NCBI RefSeq assembly: GCF_036248275.1
Contig: NZ_CP109181.1
Span: 2,480,001 to 2,544,000, forward strand
Direction: 5' to 3'
Length of the DNA stretch: 64,000 nucleotides
From: Streptomyces sp. NBC_01716
Lineage (GTDB): Bacteria; Actinomycetota; Actinomycetes; Streptomycetales; Streptomycetaceae
The translations under genes and the position numbers were made by a program. Below are positions 28,889-37,558 of the stretch, piece by piece. Position 1 is the stretch's first letter. Each line of letters opens with the position of its first letter. Below the pieces are notes generated by a model. It worked only from the letters and a program-made list of their open reading frames with translations. It was not told the origin of the DNA and ran no database searches.

Positions 28889-29490
28889 GGGGTCATGTTC
28901 GCATCACCCCGTGGCACGGCCCTACGGTCCTGCCGGGGCCCCGCACCTGGTCGGCGCAGACCGGCGGACTCCTCCAGATAGGCGAGGGCGCCCACCGCCT
29001 CCTCCGCGAAGAAGACCAGGTCGGTCAGGGGCACGGGGAGGAAGCCCTCGCTGTCCATGCGCTGGAACTGCGCCTTGAGCCCGTCGTAGAAGCCCGCCGT
29101 GTTGAGCAGCACCACGGGCTTGTCGTGCAGTCCGTGCTTCTTCAGTTCGAGAATCTCGGTCGCCTCGTCCAGCGTCCCCGTACCGCCCACCATGATCACG
29201 ACGGCGTCGGACTTCGCGAGGAGCAGCGCCTTGCGCTCCGCGAGGTTCTCGGCGATCACCATCTCGTCGGCCCGCGCCCGCACGGAGGCGCCGAGGAAGC
29301 CCACGGAGACCCCGACGAGCCGCCCGCCGGCCTTCTCCACCCCGTCGGCGACGACCTTCATCAGCCCGACGTCGGAACCGCCCCAGACCAGCGTGTGACC
29401 GCCCTTGCCGAGGAGTTCGGCGAACTCCCGGGCGGGGCGGGTGTAGCGCTCGTCCAGGTCGGCGGCGGAGAGGAAGACACAGATATCCAT
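28873..29490 (-). CDS. LOG-family Rossmann-fold protein (TIGR00730-like)
   Basis: The 205-residue protein belongs to the lysine-decarboxylase-like LOG family, whose tested members release free cytokinin bases by removing ribose phosphate from nucleotides. Family sequence is seen in DICVFLSAADLDERY, LVWGGSDVGLMKVVADGV and the catalytic motif VGGTGTLDEATEILELK (about residues 101-117), which retains GGxGTxxE. The usual Pro before the two Gly is Val here. ATG 29490 lies directly before the MDICVFLS start; no strong ribosome site precedes it. It is the first gene of a three-gene coupled set and is divergent from the DUF427 gene. Confidence 0.88.
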   Translation of the reverse strand: MDICVFLSAADLDERYTRPAREFAELLGKGGHTLVWGGSDVGLMKVVADGVEKAGGRLVGVSVGFLGASVRARADEMVIAENLAERKALLLAKSDAVVIMVGGTGTLDEATEILELKKHGLHDKPVVLLNTAGFYDGLKAQFQRMDSEGFLPVPLTDLVFFAEEAVGALAYLEESAGLRRPGAGPRQDRRAVPRGDANMTPWLPI

Positions 29491-29615
29491 GGAGCCACGG
29501 TAACCGGGTGACCTCCTTGGGAAGAGGGCGTGGCCGGCCGTTGCTGACGGTAGGAGGGACCAGCACGAGAAGCGGGACCGAAGCGGGACCGGATTCACCG
29601 AAGGAGCGGATCGTC

Positions 29616-29945
29616 ATGGCCAAGGGCCACACCATCACCGTCGAGCAGGGCACCACGCATGTACGGGTCGTGCGCGACGGCCAGGTCGTCGCGGACAGCC
29701 GCAGGCCGTTGCTGCTGCACGAGACCGGACTGCCCGTCCGTTACTACCTGCCGCCGGAGGACGTACGCACGGAGTTGCTGACGCCCTCGGACACCACCAC
29801 CCACTGCCCGTTCAAGGGCGACGCCTCCTACTGGTCGCTGCCGGACGCGCCCGATCTGGTGTGGGCGTATCCCGAACCGAAGGACGAGGTCGCCGAGATC
29901 AAGAACCACTTCTGCTTCTACGAGACCGAGGTCGTCACGGGCTGA
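29616..29945 (+). CDS. DUF427 domain protein
   Basis: The 109-residue protein is a single DUF427-type domain: DGQVVADSRRPLLLHETGLP, VRYYLPPEDVRTELLTPSD, TTHCPFKGDASYWSLPD and DLVWAYPEPKDEVAEIKNHF. The family is a small beta-rich cytoplasmic domain with conserved Cys-Pro-x-Lys-Gly; its biochemical role is not settled. AAGGAG lies nine bases before ATG 29616. The gene is divergent from the LOG/SDR/MetE-like operon and converges on the broken acetamidase gene. Confidence 0.9.
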   Translation: MAKGHTITVEQGTTHVRVVRDGQVVADSRRPLLLHETGLPVRYYLPPEDVRTELLTPSDTTTHCPFKGDASYWSLPDAPDLVWAYPEPKDEVAEIKNHFCFYETEVVTG

Positions 29946-30005
29946 GCGGCGGGCTCCGCGCCATGCTCGCCGGCCATGCCCGGTGCGGGCACGGGCGCGT
30001 GGGGT

Positions 30006-30942
30006 TCAGCGGATCGCGTCGTCCGGCAGCAGCGCGTGCACTCCCCACGCCTGGTTGGCCACCTGCGTCACCCGCAGATCGACCGTCGTACTCGCCAGAG
30101 CCAGCGCCGTGGCCCGCTTCACCCCGTACAGCGACGTCATCCACGTCAGCATCGCGTCGAGAGCCCGCGCCGACGCCTCGTTGAGGTCCGCGTCGAAGCC
30201 GAAGGTGATCCGGCCGGCCCGGGTCACCGCGTGGGGCGAAGGGAGCGGCGGGGACGGCAGGAGACCGACGGTGAGCCGGGTCGTCATGCCGCACTCGACC
30301 GCCGTGCCTGACACCTCGCCGTCGCCCTGCGCGGCGTGCCCGTCGCCGATGCCGAGCAGCGCGTCCGGCACGGTGACGGGGAGGAACAGGGTGGATCCGG
30401 CGACCAGTTCGCGGCAGTCGATGTTGCCGCCGCCGAGGGTGCGGGGCGGCGTCGTGGAGTGCTCGCCGGGTTCGTCCGGAGGTGTGCCGATGACGCCGAG
30501 GAAGGGCGCCAGGGAGATCGTGTGACCGTACTGGTCGACCCCGGTGCCCTTGTCAGGTCCCACACGAGCCACTCGGATCCCACACGAGCCACTCGGAGTC
30601 CTCGTCGGCGATGCCCAGCCGGCGGTTGAGCGGGGTGTCGGACGTCGCCGCCGCGGTGAAGCCCCACGCGTCGGGGCGCAGGGACTCCAGCCGTACGGAG
30701 AGGGCCATGCCCGGCTCGGCGCCGCGTACGGCGATCGGCCCCACCAGGCAGTGGCCGCGGCGCTCGTCGAACATGCGCGGGACGGTCTCGTCCGCCGTAC
30801 GGCGCCGCTCCAGATGACCCGAGCAGTCGAGGGTGTGGACGGTGAGGGTGTCTCCCGGGTCGACGGTGAGCACCGGGGGCAGTTCGCGCGAGAAGACGTC
30901 GCTCACCGTGCCGGGCACGGAGTCCAGGAAGTGCTCGGCCAC
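30006..30942 (-). pseudogene. Acetamidase/formamidase gene broken by a 20-bp duplication and a shift
   Basis: The family hydrolyses formamide, acetamide or related amides and is normally about 300 residues. Here the N-terminal part starts at GTG 30942 (behind GAAGGGA; AEHFLDSVPGTVSDVFS, LTVDPGDTLTVHTLDCSGHL) and runs in frame to the family stretch EWLVWD. It then hits TGA at 30553-30555 after eight foreign residues. The C-terminal part continues in another frame (GTGVDQYGHTISLAPFLGVI, then GGNIDCRELVAGSTLF and GDGHAAQGDGEVSGTAVECG) to 30006. At the break lies a perfect tandem duplication of 20 bp. Removing one copy and restoring one G would rebuild WLVWDLDKGTGVDQY. The rest of both halves looks intact, so the damage is recent or a sequencing error. 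Confidence 0.85.
30558..30597. repeat. Perfect 20-bp tandem duplication inside the acetamidase gene
   Basis: TCCCACACGAGCCACTCGGA occurs at 30558-30577 and again at 30578-30597 without mismatch. On the coding strand each copy encodes the SEWLVWD segment. Twenty bases shift the frame by two positions and bring in a stop codon. Confidence 0.95.
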
Positions 30943-31049
30943 GGTGGGGTCCCTTCGGTCGGCGGCGGGTCCGCGCCAGCCTCCCACAGAGGCAAGGGCA
31001 TGGCCCGGGGCCTGTCCCCGGGCCGTCGTTCGGTGCTCAGGCGCAGCGC

Positions 31050-33623
31050 TCAGCCGCGGCGCACGGTGAACTCGGCCCGGCGTACGCGCAGTACGGTCCG
31101 GCCGCCCTCGGTCGAGACGCGCGCGCCCTCGCACCGTGCCGGACCCTCCACCGCGACCACCGACTCCCCGCCGCCCGAAGCGCCCGCGGCGCCGAGCGCG
31201 CGGAACGTCGCGCGGCCGTCGGCGGCGCCGGTGAGTTCCGCCGTCGCGTACGCGACGCGCAGGCCTCCCACGTCCAGTCCGAGCGGCAGCATCGCCGCCG
31301 TACGACCGGGCAGACGCAGCTTCTCGCCGCCGAAGAGGGGCTTGCCGTTCTCCGTGACCGTGAAGTCCTGGTCGTATCCCGACGAGACGTTGAAGGCGTG
31401 CAGCAGCCGTCCGCGCTCGCCGTCCGCCGTCGTCAGCAGGAAGACTCCCGGGCCGGTCGCGCTGTGCCGGATGCCCGGGGTGGCGTCCAGGGCGCGGAAG
31501 GCACGTCCCCAGAAGGTGAGGTCGCACTGGTAGTCCGTGGTGATCACGACGGCTCGCCCCCGCCCGAGCGGGATGTCGAAGCCGCAGCCCTTGCCGGTGG
31601 ACAGCTCGCGCAGCACCGTCCTGCCCCGCGTGGGCTCGCACAACTGGGCGCGTGACAGCCGTACTTCGGGGAGCGGCGCCGCCCAGTCGTGGGCGGTGAC
31701 GGACAGCCAGAAACGGTTCGCGTCGGTGAGCGTGGAGCCGGCTTTCAGGCCCAGCGCGTCCGCGAGCACGGTGCAGCGCTTGTCTGCCATGTCCTTGACC
31801 GGCAGCCTCCCCGACAGGAGCAGCTTGCCGCCCGCCTCCGTGAAGCGGACGAGGCGCCGCTGGAGTCCGGCCCCCAGATGCTCGCCGGTGGCCAGCGCGA
31901 TCACCGGTACGTCCTTCGGGTCCGGATCGCCCGCCTGGAGGTTCACGCTCCGGTAGCGGAAGCCGCCGAGCAGCATCGCGCGGGCCAGGGAGCCGCGCGG
32001 GCCCGCGCCGCGCGTGTTCACCGCTTCGTCCAGCACGCGCTGTACGGATGCCAGCTCCGGCGGGTGGTACTCGGTCAGATAGTGGTCCGGTACGAAACCG
32101 AGCGCCACGTCGTCGTACGTCGTACGCATCGGCGCGAGGACGTCGGCGAGCCCGCCCATCGCACGTACGGTCTCCCGCGTCGACGCGTAGCTGACCCCCG
32201 GCCGGCCCTCCGGATCGACCGGTGCGGCGAAGCCGTGCCGCTCGCCCGTGATGCCGATCCGGTCGTTCCCGTCGCCGGTCGGCTTGTCGAGCTTCGGGTT
32301 GAACCCGCCCGCGAACAGGTAGTAGTTGAGCATTTTCGCGCCCTGCGCGACACAGAGCCGGGTCTTGAGATCCACGCCCGACGGGCTGGTCTGCTGGTCC
32401 ATGTTCTGCCCGTAGTCGGCGTGCCCGGCGTCGAATTCCAGCGCCGTGACCGGCTGGTCCTTGTCGTTGACGGCGTCCATGAAGGCGTTGATGAGATACA
32501 GGTCGGTGACATTGCGCAGGGTCAGATCGCCGAGGTAGAAGTCCGCGCCGGAGATCGTCCCCGCGATTCCCCCGTAGGTCTCCATGAGTTGGCTGATCCC
32601 GATGGGGAACGGTTCGGCGCGGCTGTCGGAGGTGCCGTGGATGTTGATCACGAACGGGACGCCGGTGACCCCGTACTCCTCGGCGGCGGTGCGCAGTTCG
32701 GCGACGTACCGCGCGAAGCGGCCCCGCATGAAGCGGCCCAGATCGTGCATCAGGGCCGCGCCGTAGGCGTCCTTCGGATTGCGGATCGCCTTGCGCCGCG
32801 CGGCGAGGTCCTCGCCCGCGAAGGGGTAGCGGGCGGCGAGTGAGTCCCCGTACTCCGTGCGCAGCCAGCCGTCGAAGTCGGACGTCAAGTGATCGGTGAG
32901 GTCGGGCGAGTTGCTGACCCAGGCCAGCATGCCGATCTCGTTGTCGAGCTGTACGGAGATGACGGGGCCGCCGCTGCCGTACAGCCGCTTCGCGAGGACG
33001 GGCATGACCGCCGCGTACCAGAGGCGCGTCTCCTTGAGGAAGGCAGGCGCGAGGTAGTCGACGGTGGGTGTGGTGGCGGGGGCGTCGTTCCAGCCGGTGG
33101 AGACGATCTCGGGGTGGTCGTCGCGCACCCGCTCGGGGACGCCCTCGCCCTTCAACTCGGCCATGGTGAAGGGGCCGGGGCGGGCGATGAAGTGGAAGCC
33201 GTTGCGGTGGCAGAGGTCGATGAAGGCGCCGAGGTCGCGCTCGGGGCGGGTACGGCCGGTGACGTCGATGGTGCCGTCGGGCAACTCGTGCCACATCCAG
33301 GGGATGTACGAGGCGATGGTGTTGAGGCCGGCGGCCTTGGCGCGGTCGAGCCTGGACTGCCAGTCCGCCTTCTTCAGGCGGAAGTAGTGGATCTCTCCGG
33401 CGAGGACGAGGGCGGGTTTCCCGCCGATGAGGATCTGCTTGTTCCGGTACGAGACGGAGCTGGCCGGGGTGGTGCCGCCGGGTGCGGCCGGGGTGGCCGG
33501 CGTTGCCTGGGCGGCCTCGGCGGCCTGGGCGTCGCGGGCGGACAGGCCGGCGGTGGCGAGCGTACCGAGGGCGGCTCCGCCGAGGACGGTGCGGCGGCGT
33601 GGGGCGGGGGCGGCAGGCGTCAT
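31050..33623 (-). CDS. Glycoside hydrolase family 35 beta-galactosidase, Tat-exported
   Basis: The 857-residue protein starts with a twin-arginine signal (PRRRTVLGGAALGTLATAGL, about residues 8-27) and is probably exported folded. The catalytic barrel shows the GH35 features LVLAGEIHYFRLKKADW, TIASYIPWMWHELPDGT, FHFIARPGPFTMAELK, the acid/base region VQLDNEIGMLAW (Glu about 226) and a probable nucleophile in ALEFDAGHADYGQNM (Glu about 396). GH35 enzymes remove terminal beta-galactose from oligo- or polysaccharides. ATG 33623 has AGGAAG nine bases upstream; the open frame before it is not coding-like. A LacI-type operator lies 65-91 bp upstream, suggesting sugar induction. No sugar transporter or LacI gene is adjacent. 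Confidence 0.92.
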   Translation of the reverse strand: MTPAAPAPRRRTVLGGAALGTLATAGLSARDAQAAEAAQATPATPAAPGGTTPASSVSYRNKQILIGGKPALVLAGEIHYFRLKKADWQSRLDRAKAAGLNTIASYIPWMWHELPDGTIDVTGRTRPERDLGAFIDLCHRNGFHFIARPGPFTMAELKGEGVPERVRDDHPEIVSTGWNDAPATTPTVDYLAPAFLKETRLWYAAVMPVLAKRLYGSGGPVISVQLDNEIGMLAWVSNSPDLTDHLTSDFDGWLRTEYGDSLAARYPFAGEDLAARRKAIRNPKDAYGAALMHDLGRFMRGRFARYVAELRTAAEEYGVTGVPFVINIHGTSDSRAEPFPIGISQLMETYGGIAGTISGADFYLGDLTLRNVTDLYLINAFMDAVNDKDQPVTALEFDAGHADYGQNMDQQTSPSGVDLKTRLCVAQGAKMLNYYLFAGGFNPKLDKPTGDGNDRIGITGERHGFAAPVDPEGRPGVSYASTRETVRAMGGLADVLAPMRTTYDDVALGFVPDHYLTEYHPPELASVQRVLDEAVNTRGAGPRGSLARAMLLGGFRYRSVNLQAGDPDPKDVPVIALATGEHLGAGLQRRLVRFTEAGGKLLLSGRLPVKDMADKRCTVLADALGLKAGSTLTDANRFWLSVTAHDWAAPLPEVRLSRAQLCEPTRGRTVLRELSTGKGCGFDIPLGRGRAVVITTDYQCDLTFWGRAFRALDATPGIRHSATGPGVFLLTTADGERGRLLHAFNVSSGYDQDFTVTENGKPLFGGEKLRLPGRTAAMLPLGLDVGGLRVAYATAELTGAADGRATFRALGAAGASGGGESVVAVEGPARCEGARVSTEGGRTVLRVRRAEFTVRRG

Positions 33624-33687
33624 GGCGTCGCACTTCCTGGGGGGAGAGAAGAACGGGGGGCGGCTCGGCGGAGCGGGCGGCAGCCGA

Positions 33688-33714
33688 TGTATGCGCTGCC
33701 TGTATGCGCTTACA
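33688..33714. promoter_or_regulatory. Putative LacI-family operator upstream of the GH35 gene
   Basis: TGTATGCGCTTACA (33701-33714) is a near-perfect 14-bp palindrome centred on GCGC with one mismatched pair, the shape expected for LacI-family operators. Ten bases of it (TGTATGCGCT) are repeated directly at 33688-33697, a possible second half-site. It lies 65-91 bp upstream of the GH35 start. Confidence 0.5.
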
Positions 33715-33824
33715 CGCACCTTGGAGCAGGCCCCTCGCGAGCCACAAGTGCCCGTCCGATCACGCTTGGGTAACGGGGCCGGCCGCCCCTGATTCGGATC
33801 GGCCCGTCAGCCGACCGGCCCGCG

Positions 33825-33856
33825 AGCCCGTCAGGCGGTCAGCCCGTCAGGCGGTC
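33825..33856. repeat. Two tandem 16-bp units across the mnmA stop codon
   Basis: AGCCCGTCAGGCGGTC occurs at 33825-33840 and again at 33841-33856. The second copy contains the mnmA stop at 33847-33849 and its last codons; the first duplicates that sequence beyond the stop. Confidence 0.8.
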
Positions 33857-34977
33857 AGGGCTTCCGTGCGCCGTGCCGTCGTCGCGATCGTGGCCGAGCC
33901 GACCACACGCGTGCCGTCGTACAGCACGATCGCCTGGCCCGGGGCCACACCCCGTACGGGCTCCGCGAAGTCGACGCGCAGGGTGCCGTCGACCAGTTCG
34001 GCGGTGACCGGTGTCTCGTCGCCGTGGGCGCGCAGCTGGGCCGTGTAGGCACCGGGGCCGGACGGGGCCGTACCGCCGCACCAGCGGGGCCTGATGGCCG
34101 TCAGGGCGGTGACGTCGAGTGCGGCCACGGGGCCGACCGTGACGGTGTTGTCGACGGGCGAGATGTCCAGCACGTAGCGCGGCTTGCCGTCCGGCGCCGG
34201 GTGGCCGATCCGCAGGCCCTTGCGCTGGCCGATCGTGAACCCGTGGGCGCCCTCGTGCGTACCGACCTTGGCCCCGGACTCGTCGACGATGTCCCCCTCC
34301 GCCTTGCCGAGACGGGCGGCGAGGAAGCCCTGGGTGTCGCCGTCCGCGATGAAGCAGATGTCGTGGCTGTCGGGCTTCTTGGCGACGGCCAGGTCGCGGC
34401 GCTCGGCCTCCGCGCGGATCTCGTCCTTCGTGGTGAGGGTGTCCCCGAGCGGGAACATGGCGTGCGCGAGCTGGCGCTCGTCGAGCACGCCGAGGACGTA
34501 CGACTGGTCCTTGGCCATGTCGCTCGCGCGGTGCAGCTCACGGGTCCCGTCGGGGCCGGTGACGACCGTCGCGTAGTGGCCGGTGCAGACGGCGTCGAAG
34601 CCGAGCGCGATCGCCTTGTCGAGCAGCGCCGCGAACTTGATCTTCTCGTTGCAGCGCAGACACGGGTTCGGGGTGCGCCCGGCCTCGTACTCGGCGATGA
34701 AGTCCTCGACGACATCCTCACGGAAGCGCTCGGCGAGGTCCCATACGTAGAAGGGGATGCCGATGACGTCGGCGGCCCTGCGTGCGTCGCGGGAGTCCTC
34801 GATGGTGCAACAGCCCCGCGCGCCCGTACGGAACGACTGCGGGTTCGCGGAGAGCGCGAGATGGACACCGGTGACGTCGTGGCCGGCTTCGGCGGCACGG
34901 GCGGCGGCGACGGCGGAGTCCACGCCGCCGGACATGGCGGCGAGCACACGGAGAGGGCGCTGGGGTGTCTGAGTCAT
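33847..34977 (-). CDS. mnmA: tRNA-specific 2-thiouridylase MnmA
   Basis: MnmA adds sulfur to U34 of tRNAs for Lys, Glu and Gln after adenylating the base. The 376-residue product has the PP-loop [16 protein letters not shown] (SGGVDS at residues 16-21), the first catalytic cysteine in [16 protein letters not shown], the tRNA-binding [11 protein letters not shown] and the second cysteine in [16 protein letters not shown]. The GQRKGLRIG and C-terminal beta-barrel sequences are present, so all domains appear intact. ATG 34977 is divergent from the amidase gene across 60 bp. The cysteine desulfurase gene 1 kb away on the same strand is a plausible sulfur donor, although the amidase gene lies between them on the other strand. 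Confidence 0.97.
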   Translation of the reverse strand: MTQTPQRPLRVLAAMSGGVDSAVAAARAAEAGHDVTGVHLALSANPQSFRTGARGCCTIEDSRDARRAADVIGIPFYVWDLAERFREDVVEDFIAEYEAGRTPNPCLRCNEKIKFAALLDKAIALGFDAVCTGHYATVVTGPDGTRELHRASDMAKDQSYVLGVLDERQLAHAMFPLGDTLTTKDEIRAEAERRDLAVAKKPDSHDICFIADGDTQGFLAARLGKAEGDIVDESGAKVGTHEGAHGFTIGQRKGLRIGHPAPDGKPRYVLDISPVDNTVTVGPVAALDVTALTAIRPRWCGGTAPSGPGAYTAQLRAHGDETPVTAELVDGTLRVDFAEPVRGVAPGQAIVLYDGTRVVGSATIATTARRTEALTA

Positions 34978-35037
34978 AGCCACACCAGCGTACGGGTGCC
35001 GGGGAACCAGAGTCGCGCGAGTATCCGTTGTCGGTTC

Positions 35038-35817
35038 ATGGGCAAGAGAAGGCGGGGGGCCGTGAGCGGTGACATCCCGGGCGCGGGCGGCTCGGACGAG
35101 GGCGGGACGCCGGTCGGCGACGGGCCGGCGGGCGGCGGACAGGACGGCGGCGGGCCGACGATCGGCCGGCGCACACTGCTGATCGGCGGCGCCGCCGTGC
35201 TGGTGGGCGGCGGGGCGATCGCGGTCGTGGCGGGCCAGGACCAGGCGACACGGCTCTGGTATCGCGTACCGGGCGTGGAGAAGCCGCGCAAGCCGGGTGA
35301 GCTCGATCACGCGGGCGCCGAGTGGGTGGCGGCGTCGTCGGCGAACTGGCGCCGCGCGGACCGGCCCGACGACTACGCCGTTGACCGGGTGATCATCCAC
35401 GTCGTGCAGGGCAGCTACCGGACGGCGCTCAAGGTCTTCAAGGACCCGGCGCACCAGGCGGCCACGCACTACGTGGTGCGCAAGGACGGGCATGTGGCGC
35501 AGATGATCCGCGAGCTGGACGTGGCGTACCAGGCGGGGAACCGCTCGTACAACGAACGCGGCGTCGGCATCGAGCACGAGGGCTTCGTGGACCGGCCGGA
35601 GGACTTCACGGACGCGATGTACGCGTCGTCGGCGCGGCTGACGGCGGGAATCTGTGAGCGGTACGGGATACCGGTCGACCGGAAGCACATCATCGGCCAC
35701 GTGGAGGTCCCTGGCACGGACCACACGGACCCGGGGCCGCACTGGGACTGGGACCGGTACATGAAGCTGGTGCGGGCGGCGCGGGCGGAGCGCGCTTCGC
35801 GGGAGCAGCAGCGGTAG
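35038..35817 (+). CDS. N-acetylmuramoyl-L-alanine amidase (Amidase_2 type), exported or membrane-bound
   Basis: The 259-residue protein has a disordered Gly/Asp-rich N-terminus, a twin-arginine-like [20 protein letters not shown] hydrophobic segment (about residues 41-60) and a T7-lysozyme-type amidase domain (about 95-250). This family cleaves the lactyl-alanine amide bond of peptidoglycan using zinc. Metal and catalytic residues are visible: His in [12 protein letters not shown], His in [25 protein letters not shown], and the final zinc His in [19 protein letters not shown]. An in-frame GTG at 35062 is an alternative start. It probably acts in wall remodelling outside the membrane. It sits between mnmA and the desulfurase gene. 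Confidence 0.88.
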   Translation: MGKRRRGAVSGDIPGAGGSDEGGTPVGDGPAGGGQDGGGPTIGRRTLLIGGAAVLVGGGAIAVVAGQDQATRLWYRVPGVEKPRKPGELDHAGAEWVAASSANWRRADRPDDYAVDRVIIHVVQGSYRTALKVFKDPAHQAATHYVVRKDGHVAQMIRELDVAYQAGNRSYNERGVGIEHEGFVDRPEDFTDAMYASSARLTAGICERYGIPVDRKHIIGHVEVPGTDHTDPGPHWDWDRYMKLVRAARAERASREQQR

Positions 35818-35946
35818 CTGGGTTGCGGTTTCGTTGCCGGGGGCGGGGTTCGGGGCCTCCGGAGGGGTATGTCCGGACGGCATGACCCCGGAGCGGCACC
35901 CGGACACCCACCCGCACCACGAACCCCCGCCGGAGGCGAACCGGCC

Positions 35947-37110
35947 CTAGCTCAGACCCGCCGTCCTCGCCCGCTCCACCGCCGGGCCGATCGCTGACGC
36001 CACCGCCTTGACGTCCGCCTCCGTAGAAGTGTGGCCGAGGGAGAACCGCAGCGTGCCGCGCGCCAGTTCGGGGGCGGTGCCGGTGGCCAGCAGTACGTGG
36101 CTGGGCTGGGCGACCCCCGCCGTACAGGCCGATCCCGTCGAGCACTCGATCCCCTGCGCGTCCAGCAGCAGGAGCAGCGAGTCGCCCTCACACCCCGGGA
36201 AGCTGAAATGGGCGTTGGCGGGGAGGCGGTCGACCGGGTCGCCGCCGAGGATCGCGTCCGGTACGGCCTTCCGTACGGAGGCGATCAACTCGTCGCGCAG
36301 GGCGCCGATGTCACGCGCGAACTCACCGCGCCGTTCGGCGGCGAGCCGCCCCGCGACGGCGAACGCGGCGATGGCGGGGACGTCGAGGGTGCCCGAGCGC
36401 ACATGGCGTTCCTGGCCGCCGCCGTGCAGGACGGGGACGGGGGTGTACTCACGGCCGAGGAGCAGCGCGCCGACGCCGTAGGGGCCGCCGACCTTGTGGC
36501 CGGTGACGGTCATCGCGGCGAGCCCCGAGGAGCCGAAGTCGACCTCGGTCTGGCCGAACGCCTGGACGGCGTCCGAGTGCAGCGGCACGCCGAACTCGGC
36601 CGCGACCTCGGCGAGTTCGCGTACCGGGAGGATCGTGCCGATCTCGTTGTTCGCCCACATGACGGTGGCGAGGGCCACGTCGTCGGGGTTGCGTTCGATG
36701 GCCGCGCGCAGGGTCTCGGGCGAGACCCTGCCGTATCCGTCGACGGCCAGATACTCGACGTTCGCGCCCTCGTGCTCGCCGAGCCAGTCGACGGCGTCGA
36801 GGACCGCGTGGTGCTCCACGGGGCTGGCGAGCACACGCGTCCTGGCCGGGTCGGCGTCCCGGCGGGACCAGTAGAGGCCCTTCACCGCGAGGTTGTCGGC
36901 CTCCGTGCCGCCGGAGGTGAAGACGACCTCGCTGGGCCGGGCGCCGAGGGAGTCGGCGAGGTCTTCGCGCGCCTCCTCGACGGTACGCCGGGCCCGCCGC
37001 CCGGCGGCATGCAACGAGGACGCGTTGCCGACGTCGGCGAACCGGGCGGTCATCACCTCGATCGCCTCGGGAAGCATCGGGGTGGTAGCGGCGTGGTCGA
37101 GATAAGCCAT
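35947..37110 (-). CDS. Cysteine desulfurase (NifS/IscS family)
   Basis: This 387-residue PLP enzyme converts cysteine to alanine and an enzyme-bound persulfide, feeding tRNA thiolation and Fe-S assembly. [20 protein letters not shown] is the usual N-terminus. Family residues include [24 protein letters not shown] with the PLP-stacking His, the PLP Lys in [13 protein letters not shown] (about 202) and the active cysteine in [10 protein letters not shown] (about 326). ATG 37110 is used because the frame upstream to 37254 encodes unconserved sequence. Its nearest same-strand partner is mnmA, suggesting this enzyme supplies MnmA. It does not sit in a suf operon. Confidence 0.95.
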   Translation of the reverse strand: MAYLDHAATTPMLPEAIEVMTARFADVGNASSLHAAGRRARRTVEEAREDLADSLGARPSEVVFTSGGTEADNLAVKGLYWSRRDADPARTRVLASPVEHHAVLDAVDWLGEHEGANVEYLAVDGYGRVSPETLRAAIERNPDDVALATVMWANNEIGTILPVRELAEVAAEFGVPLHSDAVQAFGQTEVDFGSSGLAAMTVTGHKVGGPYGVGALLLGREYTPVPVLHGGGQERHVRSGTLDVPAIAAFAVAGRLAAERRGEFARDIGALRDELIASVRKAVPDAILGGDPVDRLPANAHFSFPGCEGDSLLLLLDAQGIECSTGSACTAGVAQPSHVLLATGTAPELARGTLRFSLGHTSTEADVKAVASAIGPAVERARTAGLS

Positions 37111-37469
37111 GGTGGTGCCGATTCTACGAGCCGCGGTGGCTGCCGGTCGCGGTGGGCGGGGGTGGAACGGGGGTTTGGAGCGGTACGGGGTGGTCCCGGA
37201 GGGGTCCCACGGCCCCGGGCCCCGGGAGGTATCACCGTGAATGAGGGATGGCACGACGGGTCGCGGCGGAAGCCGAGATATTTGTCACCGCCGAACCGGA
37301 TCGCCGGTTCGACACCCCGCACCACCGGCGACAAGCGGCCTCGTCGGCTTCCTGCCCGCCCAACCGGCCGCGCGGATCTGCTCCGCGAGGGGATCGACGG
37401 CGCGCGCGGGGGCTGTGACCGGCTCCCGGGCCCCGGCCGCTGTCAGACCCGGCGAGTAGCGTGCTGAGC
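37111..37469. other. Intergenic region between the desulfurase and hydrolase genes
   Basis: About 360 bp separate these divergent genes. The stretch has short GC-rich self-complementary runs (near 37210-37230) and one slightly AT-richer spot at 37278-37283. No open frame has coding character, and I see no RNA gene or operator. It should hold both divergent promoters, but I could not place them. Confidence 0.4.
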
Positions 37470-37558
37470 ATGGATGGATGGTCTCTTGACCGCACCTTCA
37501 GCAGCTGTCCGGTGCCGTCCGGTGGGGAGTCCTCGGGCCCGCCGACGGGCCGCCCGTC

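Noticed and set aside
30553..33747. Single open frame of over 1,000 codons covering the GH35 gene and part of the acetamidase
   Set aside because: It reads the GH35 gene out of frame and only its last 129 codons are the acetamidase N-terminus, which has its own GTG and ribosome site.
37281..37325. tRNA T-arm-like stretch (GGTTCGACACC) in the desulfurase/hydrolase gap
   Set aside because: The flanking bases do not form a T stem, and no acceptor, D or anticodon arm can be drawn around it.
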